From an uncultured Saprospiraceae bacterium (GTDB lineage: Bacteria > Bacteroidota > Bacteroidia > Chitinophagales > Saprospiraceae), in the NCBI GenBank assembly GCA_938041445.1, contig CALISO010000051.1, positions 1-64,000 of the forward strand: a DNA stretch of 64,000 bases, given 5' to 3'. The stretch's first letter is position 1. Every line of letters begins with the position of its first letter. The position numbers and the translations under genes are program-made. This document shows, piece by piece, positions 56,930 to 64,000 of this stretch. Under the pieces are notes generated by a model that was not told where the DNA came from, ran no database searches, and saw only the letters and a program-made list of their open reading frames with translations.

Positions 56930-57246
56930 ATAATAATTGTGAAACACATTTGACTTAGATAAGTAATTTGAGCCTTACGCTTGTCACTTCAACATAGAAG
57001 AGAAAGAAGCTCTACTATTCTCATTATTTACTTTTCTAGTCCAGGGCAGTATCTGCTATCCTTGTATAACATTTCAAAGATATTGGATAATATGAATACC
57101 TGTAAAAGAAGAAATCTTGAAAGATTACTGTAAAAAAGAATACAACTACGCCATTATCGTTGGTATGGGTCAAAAATATCAACTGCTCATTCGTGAATTT
57201 CACTGAGCATTCATTAACTTCAACTCCTACTTAAAAATAGATACTT
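56930..57246. other. Intergenic region with one hairpin
   Basis: Divergent control region of 317 bases with no supported ORF. At 57184-57209 an inverted repeat TGCTCA...GTGAA/TTCAC...TGAGCA precedes the plus-strand CDS by 37 bases with no T run, so it could be a 5'UTR structure or protein-binding site. I see no other feature. Confidence 0.35.
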
Positions 57247-59100
57247 ATGCGATTATACTTTACTTTGGCTTTGATGAGTAGTTTGTTTATCCAACTGACA
57301 TCACAATCAGTGACCTATGAAAAAACTTTAGTTGATCCGATCGTGCCACTTGGTGTAGTTGATGTTCAAGACATTAAGGACCAATACCTTTTCAATCTAA
57401 CCAATATAGAAACTCAAGATGCATCGGCACATATCATCAAACATAAGCTGATAGATATCAAACATCAAATCGATGAAGAGTATCCCAAGAAAGATATCAA
57501 TCCTGTTAATACCCGAGGTGATAGTGAACCGCCCGTAATTCAGTATGGATTCAATGGACAACTGGCAACTCCAGGTGTTCCGTTGGATAATAGCCTTGCA
57601 TCGAATGGAGAACAAATACTTATCGCTATGAATAATCACTTTGCGATGAGAAGGATTGATGGCTCAGCTATCGTCGGATTCTCACTGGATCATTTTGCAG
57701 CTGATGTTGGCCTAGAGGGCAGCACATTTGACCCTAGAGTCGTCTATGATCCAGAATCTGACAGATACATCGGCGTATTCTTGCACGGGTTCGAAAGTGG
57801 AGATACAGGAATCGGGATTATGTTTTCGCAGTCAAATGATATCACTGGTGAATGGGCAGTCTATGCCTTACCTGGGAATCCATTCTCTAATACAACTTGG
57901 AGTGATTACCCAATGATTAATGTCACATCGACAGATCTTGTCATCACAATGAATTTGATACGTGATAATGAACCATGGGAGACAGGCTTCGATGAAACTA
58001 TACTCTGGCAACTGGATAAGTCAAAAGGGTACGTCAATGAAGATATGAACTCAATACTATGGCAAGGAATCGAATTCAATGGCCAGAATATCAGAAATCT
58101 CTGTCCAATGGAAAGTGCTGATGCCACACTAGAATCCAACAGTTATTACTTATCAAACCGAAACTTTGACATAGAGAATGATACAATCTTCTTTGTAGAA
58201 TTGAGTGGAGGAATCGACGATGATGATGCTACATTAAGTATAGAGGCATTGATTACAGATATGCCTTATGGTGCCCCACCAAATGCTGATCAATCCATTG
58301 GATTTCTGCAGACTAATGATGCAAGAGTTCTAGAAGGATTCTATCAAGATGATCAAATTCAATTTGTGGGTAACACACGTAATCCGATCAATAATAAAGC
58401 TGGAATCTATCACGGTATCATCCGTAATGTATCAGGTGCAAAGGATATCAGCCTTGAACATATAATTCCAGAGGATTTGGAAATTGGTTATCCAGGAATT
58501 ACCTACACTGGACTTGAGCCGACTGATCTTGATGCGATTATCCATTTCAGTCATACGTCATCTACCGTCTTCGCTGGTACATCAGCAATGTATTATCACC
58601 CAGATGATGGGTATTCTGATATTATAGAGTTAAAGTCTGGAGACAATTATATTGATTACCTACAAGGAGATGTAGAACGATGGGGAGACTATGCTGGATC
58701 TCAGCGAGAGTTCAATTCACCAGGTCAATGCCTTGTCTCAGGGACAATTGGGATTGCCACAAGAGATCATCGAGCATGGATCACAAGACTTTCTCGACCA
58801 GCACCTATATCTAATACAGATGACGAAATAGTAGCTGACCAATCAATCGAAGTATTTCCTAATCCGGTTTCTCACAGAGTAAACTTCAATTTCAATGTGC
58901 CTGATGGAACAAAGAAACTCAGAGTAGCAATCTATGATGTAAGCGGTCAGGTTGTACATATCCTCAAGAATGGAGCAGTGCAAAAAACTGGAGAATCCAC
59001 GATGAGTTTTGAAATTAATCATCTTTCGCCAGGACTTTATACTGTCTCTGTATCATCAGATGACAGGCCAGTGCTTTCTGAGACTTTCATCAGACAGTAG
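57247..59100 (+). CDS. Secreted protein with T9SS C-terminal sorting domain
   Basis: A 617-residue exported protein. Signal peptide MRLYFTLALMSSLFIQLTSQ. The large central part (~95-520) is strand-rich and looks like a beta-propeller or sialidase-like surface protein, but I do not recognise the family. The last ~80 residues (VFPNPVSHRVNFNFNVPDG... IYDVSGQVV... HLSPGLYTVSVSS) are a type A Por sorting domain that directs passage through the type IX secretion system. Likely released or anchored at the cell surface. Confidence 0.85.
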   Translation: MRLYFTLALMSSLFIQLTSQSVTYEKTLVDPIVPLGVVDVQDIKDQYLFNLTNIETQDASAHIIKHKLIDIKHQIDEEYPKKDINPVNTRGDSEPPVIQYGFNGQLATPGVPLDNSLASNGEQILIAMNNHFAMRRIDGSAIVGFSLDHFAADVGLEGSTFDPRVVYDPESDRYIGVFLHGFESGDTGIGIMFSQSNDITGEWAVYALPGNPFSNTTWSDYPMINVTSTDLVITMNLIRDNEPWETGFDETILWQLDKSKGYVNEDMNSILWQGIEFNGQNIRNLCPMESADATLESNSYYLSNRNFDIENDTIFFVELSGGIDDDDATLSIEALITDMPYGAPPNADQSIGFLQTNDARVLEGFYQDDQIQFVGNTRNPINNKAGIYHGIIRNVSGAKDISLEHIIPEDLEIGYPGITYTGLEPTDLDAIIHFSHTSSTVFAGTSAMYYHPDDGYSDIIELKSGDNYIDYLQGDVERWGDYAGSQREFNSPGQCLVSGTIGIATRDHRAWITRLSRPAPISNTDDEIVADQSIEVFPNPVSHRVNFNFNVPDGTKKLRVAIYDVSGQVVHILKNGAVQKTGESTMSFEINHLSPGLYTVSVSSDDRPVLSETFIRQ

Positions 59101-59120
59101 TCTGATTGGTTTGACATCCT

Positions 59121-60257
59121 ATGGTACGCAGTGGAATATCGTATTGGGAGGCAGATAGCTGGTATGATAATCAAGATTATGTCATCGTTGGTTCAGGCAT
59201 TGTAGGTCTGACGACAGCTCTATACCTCAGAGAGGCCTTCCCAAGTGCTAGAATACTTATTGTAGATCGAGGGCATTTACCAACAGGTGGCAGTACTAAG
59301 AATGCAGGATTTCTGTGCTTTGGCAGTGTTGGTGAGCTCATAGCAAATATCAATCTTCACGATGAAGAGCAGGTAATCCAAATCATCAAGCGTAGAATTG
59401 AAGGATTAATTCTTCTGAGAGAAATTACTGATGGTGAAGATATTGGGTACAAGAATTGTGGAGGCTATGAAGTAAGCACCAGTGTATCCATAATGGAAAG
59501 TTTAGTAACACATCTTCCCTATCTCAATGATCTTATTCACGAACATTTTGGTTCTAAGGAGACATTTAGGTTGACTAATCATTCTATAGGAAAACTGGCT
59601 AAAACACAAATCTTAAACCAATACGAAGGGAGCATCCATACAGGAAAATTAATCTCCACACTCATCCGTAAATGTCATATTGATAAAATAGCATTTCTTC
59701 AATCCACAGAAATAGAATCTATCACAGCATATCAGGACCAACAGGTATTGCATTCAAACCGTGGAGAAATTACAAGCAAGGCGGTGATCTGCTGCACTAA
59801 TGCATTTACTGATAAGTTAATCTCAGATGTAAATATCCGACCTCATCGCAACCAAGTGATCTTAACTTCTCCATTAAATCACAATCTTCCGGAAAGTTGT
59901 TTTCACTGCGATGAAGGTTATCTCTATTTCAGGCCTATCGGCAACCGTCTGTTGATAGGTGGAGCTCGCAATAAATATGCAACTACTGAAGCAACAGACA
60001 GATTTGGCAACACAACAGAATTGACTGAGTATCTCCGTAAATGGATAAGGTCAAATCTTGTCCCAAATCAACCTGTAGATATTGAAATGCAATGGAGTGG
60101 AATCCTCGGCACTGGCTCAAACCTACACCCTATCGTCAAGCAAGTCAGATCTAACGTCTATGTAGCAGCAAGGATGAATGGAATGGGAGTTGCAATCGGT
60201 ACAAAAGTAGGAAAAGACGTTGTCAATCTAATTGTGAGTGATGTAAACCTAACCTAG
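59121..60257 (+). CDS. FAD-dependent amine/amino-acid oxidoreductase (DAO family)
   Basis: Flavoprotein with an N-terminal Rossmann motif YVIVGSGIVGLTTALYLREAFP, the GGSTKNAGFLCFGS segment and a C-terminal TGSNLHPIVKQVRSNVYVAARMNGMGVAIG. This matches glycine/D-amino-acid oxidase-like DAO proteins. Substrate unknown. 378 residues. Begins 20 bases after the T9SS protein, possibly co-transcribed. Confidence 0.85.
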   Translation: MVRSGISYWEADSWYDNQDYVIVGSGIVGLTTALYLREAFPSARILIVDRGHLPTGGSTKNAGFLCFGSVGELIANINLHDEEQVIQIIKRRIEGLILLREITDGEDIGYKNCGGYEVSTSVSIMESLVTHLPYLNDLIHEHFGSKETFRLTNHSIGKLAKTQILNQYEGSIHTGKLISTLIRKCHIDKIAFLQSTEIESITAYQDQQVLHSNRGEITSKAVICCTNAFTDKLISDVNIRPHRNQVILTSPLNHNLPESCFHCDEGYLYFRPIGNRLLIGGARNKYATTEATDRFGNTTELTEYLRKWIRSNLVPNQPVDIEMQWSGILGTGSNLHPIVKQVRSNVYVAARMNGMGVAIGTKVGKDVVNLIVSDVNLT

Positions 60258-60418
60258 CTACATTACGGGTATTTTGTCCAAAAATCTTGTCAACATTAAG
60301 TTGAGTTGTTACCCTTTTCATAAAATCGAGCAGTAAGTACGCTTGATAGCAGCAAAATGAATTAGATGTGTCTAAATTTGGTTATTATTTGACATAATCA
60401 GTTCAGATCTTCAGCACC

Positions 60419-62395
60419 TTGACTAACAGGCTCATCACATATCGACATATCACAAAGTGGCTCACTCAGCTGCTGATGTCTATTATTGCGATCACTCCTA
60501 TGATTACATTTGCCCAAGCAGATGATACTTCTACACAAAGTGATACGATCTATGACCCAATCAGAGTGGTCTATGCAGATAGATTTGTGGCAGATAATAA
60601 AAATGAAGACGCTACTCAATACTATACTGGGGATGTCAAAATTGTGCATGACAGTACATTCTTTCAATGTGATAGTGCTGTAACTACAGAGAAATATCTA
60701 GTGGCATTTGACAATGTGACCATCATCAAGTCAGATACCATCGAAACTTTCAGCAATATTCTTCACTATGATGCAATCACTGAAGTCGCTACTCTTGTTG
60801 ATGATGTGGCAGTGATCAATGGTCAACAAGAGCTCTACACTGATACTTGCTACTATGACCTAGTCAGAAATATTGTGAGTTATCCAGATACAGCATTGAT
60901 GATATCTGAGAATAGTAAGCTCAGCAGTCGAAGTGGTCGCTACGAACTAAATAATAAATTCGCCTATTTCTACCAGGATGTAGTCGTCATAGATTCGGCT
61001 TTTACATTATTGACGGATACGCTACATTATGATATTGCAAGTAGTAAGGCATCATTCTTTGGACCAAGTTTCATCACTCAAGATGCAACGCAGATCTACG
61101 CTGAGAAGGGATATTACAATACAAGCACAGGTGATGCTTTTTTTGAGAAAAATGCCAAGTATAATAGCGAAACTGGAAAAGCTACTAGTGATATTATGCG
61201 CTACCTCCCCGATGAATCCAAGGTCATCCTCGAAGGAAATGCTATCGTGAAAGACTCAAGCTACTATGCAACAGCGGATCGCATCGAATATGATGATAAG
61301 GATAGTACGATTATCATGGTAGGTAATGCTTTTTTTAAAGATGATGAATCTAGGGCAGAAGGAGAAACGATCAAGCTCAATCAAAAGACTGGCGATATCC
61401 AGATCTATGGCAATGGTTGGTATCAAAATGGGAATACAGAACTCTCAAGTGACACTATCCTATACAATGAAAAAACCAAGATCGGTAAGACAACTGGTAA
61501 GTCAGTATTCACCGATAATGAAAATGATAGAAGATTGTATGCTGACCATCTTGACTATAAAGCCGATGGAAGCTACATCGCTTACAATGATACTAGTCGT
61601 CCATACATTGAACAAGTAGATAAGGGGGATACTACCTACTTAGCTGCGGATACGCTGTACTCCTACTCTGTCCCTCGAGATAGTACAGGAGTTGATTCAG
61701 TAGAGTATTTTATTGGGTACCCAAATGTCAGGATATTTTCAGAACGGTTTCAAGCGGTAGCGGATTCACTTTCTTATGCCCTGCAAGATTCTACATTGAG
61801 CTTGTTTGGCAATCCAATTGCTTGGGCAGATACTTCGCAGTTTGCTGGAGATACGGTAATTATGAAAAATGATGATGAAGGTATCAGTGATATCCATCTT
61901 TATGGAAAGGCGAATATCATCAACTTTTTAGATGACAGACATCAAGATCAAATAAAGGGAAAGACTATCCATGCAGAACTCGATAGTCAGAGTATGAAGC
62001 ATATGGCTGTCGTTGGTAACGCAGAGACCATATACTTCTTGAGAGATGAGATAGGTCACTACATCGGTGCTAATAAGACAATCTGTAGTTATATCAATTT
62101 TATATTTGAAGAAGGAGAGTTGAGTGATGTAAAGTTCCACGGCGAGCCAGTCTCTGAAATGAATCCTATCGGGGTAGCAACAGATGATGCTCTTTATCTA
62201 AGTGATATCAAGTGGAATGAATCCAATCGACCTAGTAGCAAAGATGACTTGCTGACCGACACGATGAACACTCAAGGCATAGATCCTGAATCACAAGATT
62301 CAGATGCCGAACAAGAGTTGGAAAAAGACAAAGAAGTTGATACTTTTGAAGCGGAAATCAAAGAAGCCCTGAAAAAGAATAAGCGCAAAAAGTAA
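60419..62395 (+). CDS. OstA-like (LptA/LptD-N-like) LPS transport protein
   Basis: An exported 658-residue protein composed of OstA/LptA-like beta-jellyroll repeats (YTGDVKIVHDSTFFQCDSAV, ILHYDAITEVATLVDDVAVI, YYNTSTGDAFFEKNAKY, VILEGNAIVKDSSYYATADRIEY), ending in a charged tail (LKKNKRKK). No LptD beta-barrel is visible, so it probably acts as a periplasmic LPS-bridge component. The start is uncertain: the TTG at 60419 gives a signal peptide with a basic N-terminus; an ATG at 60476 gives a shorter one lacking basic residues. Stop and the next start overlap by one base. Confidence 0.82.
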   Translation: MTNRLITYRHITKWLTQLLMSIIAITPMITFAQADDTSTQSDTIYDPIRVVYADRFVADNKNEDATQYYTGDVKIVHDSTFFQCDSAVTTEKYLVAFDNVTIIKSDTIETFSNILHYDAITEVATLVDDVAVINGQQELYTDTCYYDLVRNIVSYPDTALMISENSKLSSRSGRYELNNKFAYFYQDVVVIDSAFTLLTDTLHYDIASSKASFFGPSFITQDATQIYAEKGYYNTSTGDAFFEKNAKYNSETGKATSDIMRYLPDESKVILEGNAIVKDSSYYATADRIEYDDKDSTIIMVGNAFFKDDESRAEGETIKLNQKTGDIQIYGNGWYQNGNTELSSDTILYNEKTKIGKTTGKSVFTDNENDRRLYADHLDYKADGSYIAYNDTSRPYIEQVDKGDTTYLAADTLYSYSVPRDSTGVDSVEYFIGYPNVRIFSERFQAVADSLSYALQDSTLSLFGNPIAWADTSQFAGDTVIMKNDDEGISDIHLYGKANIINFLDDRHQDQIKGKTIHAELDSQSMKHMAVVGNAETIYFLRDEIGHYIGANKTICSYINFIFEEGELSDVKFHGEPVSEMNPIGVATDDALYLSDIKWNESNRPSSKDDLLTDTMNTQGIDPESQDSDAEQELEKDKEVDTFEAEIKEALKKNKRKK

Positions 62396-63144
62396 TGAAG
62401 GTATTCAGCAGTCTAGTTATTCTATTATGCTCAGTCATATTTCTCTCTGGTCAAGGAGACCAAGCATTCAATGCTGGTAATTCTTCTTATGAAAACAAGC
62501 GATATGGTGATGCCATCATCGCATACAATAGCGTGATTAACGATGGCAAGGTTAGTCCAGAACTGTATCATAATCTTGGCAATGCTTACTATCAAAACAA
62601 GCAAATTGGTAATGCGATGCTTGCTTACGAAAGAGGCCTTAAGTTAGATCCAGCCAATGCCGAAATCATCCGAGATAGAGACTTTCTTAAGGATGTGATT
62701 GAGTCAGATATTTTTGAGGTTCCTGCATTTTTACCAGTAAGAATATGGAATGCATTCTGTAGGTTCCTCCCAGCCAATATTTGGGTATTATTACAACTTT
62801 TAGGATTGATTGGGATTGTTGGGTATCTCTTTGTCTTTTGGCTAAGACCAACATCGATGCATCCATCATGGCTCTCCACATTGAAGACTGTCAGTACGAT
62901 AGTTGTACTCATCTCTACACTTGTCTTACTCTCGATATGGTATCAAGATCGATCAGATAATAGTGCTATTATAATGGAAGAGACTACTCTCTATACAGGT
63001 GCAGATGAACGTAGCGAAGAAGTCGGACCAATTAAAGCTGGTGAAAAAGTGAAAGTCTTAGAACTGTTCAATGATTGGGCTAGAGTACAATTGCTAAATC
63101 TTGAAGAAGGGTTTGTGTTGAATGATCACTTGGAAAAAATCTAA
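62395..63144 (+). CDS. TPR and SH3-domain membrane protein, BatE-like
   Basis: Signal/anchor (MKVFSSLVILLCSVIFLSGQ), then TPR motifs (ACYNS-like QAFNAGNSSYENKRYGDAIIAYNSV and LYHNLGNAYYQNKQIGNAMLAYERGLKLDP). Two hydrophobic segments follow (~130-152 and ~163-184), then a bacterial SH3-like domain (YTGADERSEEVGPIKAGEKVKVLELFNDWARVQL). This is the layout of BatE-type proteins of Bacteroidota aerotolerance operons, but the other bat genes are absent here. Starts on the last base of the OstA-like stop codon, so it is translationally coupled. Confidence 0.8.
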   Translation: MKVFSSLVILLCSVIFLSGQGDQAFNAGNSSYENKRYGDAIIAYNSVINDGKVSPELYHNLGNAYYQNKQIGNAMLAYERGLKLDPANAEIIRDRDFLKDVIESDIFEVPAFLPVRIWNAFCRFLPANIWVLLQLLGLIGIVGYLFVFWLRPTSMHPSWLSTLKTVSTIVVLISTLVLLSIWYQDRSDNSAIIMEETTLYTGADERSEEVGPIKAGEKVKVLELFNDWARVQLLNLEEGFVLNDHLEKI

Positions 63145-63171
63145 AATAGTCCAGAAATCAGGCAAACCTCT

Positions 63172-64000
63172 TTAGCCAAATACTTGGTAAGCGATCAAAG
63201 CCGCGACATAAGCTAACCCTGTCATAAATACAAATTGAATAATTGGCCACTTCCAACTGCCAGTCTCTTGCTTAGTCACAGCTAGTGTGCTCATGCATTG
63301 CATAGCAAAGACATAGAATAACAACAGCGATAAAGCAGTCCCCATATCGTATCGTTTACCACCTGTTATCGGATTGATTTCGAGCGCCATCCGTTGTCGG
63401 ACTGTGAGTTCGTCTTCAGTAGATCCGAGACTATAGATGGTCGCCATCGTCCCTACGAATACTTCTCTTGCAGCGAATGATGTTAGCACCGCTATACTCA
63501 TCTTCCAATCAAAGCCTAGCGGTCTGAATATTGGTTCAATTGCTTTTCCCAGGTGACCAATGTAACTTGCTTCTAATTTCTTAGCAGCTAGAGCATTGTC
63601 ATAGTCATCCGAAGTAATATTCCCTGCTTGCTGCTCCTCTATTGTCAATTGCTCTGCCCTATCCATTGCTGCTGACGGACCAAAAGTAGAAAGCAACCAG
63701 ATTACAATGGATATCACAAAGATGATTTTACCCGCTTCTATGATAAATGAAACAACTTTACTGATTGCATTAGAAATGACAGAACGCCATCGAGGTTGTT
63801 GGTAAGTCGGTAACTCTATCATTAAAGAAGATTGGTGCCTTGACTTAATAATCTTCTTAAAGACATATGCTGAGGCTAATGCTCCGATGATACCTAGCAA
63901 GTAAAGTCCCATAAATGCCAATCCTTGGATATTGAATACACCCCATTTGCCAGCAGGCACCACAAAACCAACTAACACCGCATACACTGGGATACGAGCA
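63172..64000 (-). CDS. feoB: Ferrous iron transporter FeoB, C-terminal part (truncated by window)
   Basis: The reading frame stays open to base 64000, so only the C-terminal ~275 residues are seen; the N-terminal GTPase lies outside. Features are ARIPVYAVLVGFVVPAG (canonical SCSARLPVYxLL), ELPTYQQPRWRSV, IFVISIVIWLLSTFGP, GKAIEPIFRPLGFDWKMSIAVLTSFAAREVFVGTMATIYS and CMSTLAVTKQETGSWKWP. It imports Fe2+. The track's start at 63987 is an internal GTG. Converges on the BatE-like gene, 27 bases away. Confidence 0.93.
   Translation of the reverse strand, partial: ARIPVYAVLVGFVVPAGKWGVFNIQGLAFMGLYLLGIIGALASAYVFKKIIKSRHQSSLMIELPTYQQPRWRSVISNAISKVVSFIIEAGKIIFVISIVIWLLSTFGPSAAMDRAEQLTIEEQQAGNITSDDYDNALAAKKLEASYIGHLGKAIEPIFRPLGFDWKMSIAVLTSFAAREVFVGTMATIYSLGSTEDELTVRQRMALEINPITGGKRYDMGTALSLLLFYVFAMQCMSTLAVTKQETGSWKWPIIQFVFMTGLAYVAALIAYQVFG

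Noticed and set aside
1-64000. tRNA, rRNA, CRISPR or insertion sequence
   Set aside because: I looked through the intergenic gaps and saw no cloverleaf, repeat-spacer array or transposase; a covariance scan would be needed to exclude small RNAs.

Overview
This is an ordinary-looking chromosomal window from a member of the Bacteroidota. The evidence is a type IX secretion C-terminal sorting domain, a TonB-dependent receptor with an N-terminal carboxypeptidase-regulatory-like domain, an OstA-like/BatE-like gene pair, a PASTA protein next to D-Ala-D-Ala ligase, many small lipoproteins, weak Shine-Dalgarno signals and a TTTG...TAnnTTTG type promoter. Low GC and the protein flavour would fit the Saprospiria, but that placement is a guess. 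I see no rRNA, tRNA, CRISPR array, prophage or insertion sequence.

Layout. 1-1.5 kb: a single integron-type gene cassette (YwqK-like repeat protein plus a 71-bp attC-like site) lying on the minus strand at the window edge. 1.7-7.2 kb: minus-strand run of an SRPBCC protein, a PqiA-like membrane protein, a SulP anion transporter, a THUMP methyltransferase and an acyl-CoA carboxylase beta subunit. 7.3-12 kb: plus-strand aminotransferase, cysE-cysM, a GNAT and a lipoprotein. 12-16.7 kb: two minus-strand secreted proteins, one a large BNR-repeat protein. 16.9-23.1 kb: tryptophan operon trpE-G-D-C, then trpF-trpB, with a lipoprotein gene on the opposite strand wedged between trpC and trpF and no trpA in the window. 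A trp leader peptide with three consecutive Trp codons, a terminator and a possible antiterminator precede trpE. 23.5-25.7 kb: asnB and a divergent AsnC/Lrp regulator. 25.7-29.4 kb: TSUP transporter, DEAD-box helicase, CvfB-like protein, RluE-type pseudouridine synthase. 29.6-34.6 kb: thioredoxin-SPOR fusion, hutI, dapF (opposite strand), HtrA protease, a lipoprotein. 34.6-42.5 kb: glyA, a TM-helix-repeat channel protein, rhodanese, PASTA protein, a tandem Ddl-Ddl fusion, fatty acid desaturase. 42.5-45.9 kb: a probable restriction-modification operon with an unusual composition. 46-53.98 kb: GH16 lipoprotein, then a SAM-I riboswitch-led metZ-metX-thrA-thrB-thrC operon. 54-64 kb: TonB receptor, response regulator, T9SS cargo protein, FAD oxidoreductase, OstA-like and BatE-like proteins, and the C-terminal part of feoB running off the end.

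How it works together. Much of the window is amino-acid supply: Cys (cysE, cysM), Trp (trp genes, attenuated by Trp-tRNA), Asn (asnB with AsnC), Met and Thr (one operon under a SAM riboswitch, with direct sulfhydrylation of acetylhomoserine), Ser/Gly (glyA), and DAP for lysine and cell wall (dapF). The rest is envelope and housekeeping.

Best leads: the integron cassette, the restriction-modification-like operon with an internally duplicated putative nuclease and an HTH-fused C5 methyltransferase, the tandem Ddl fusion with residue differences split between the halves, the trp leader with the interrupted trp operon, and the combined Met/Thr operon under one SAM-I riboswitch.
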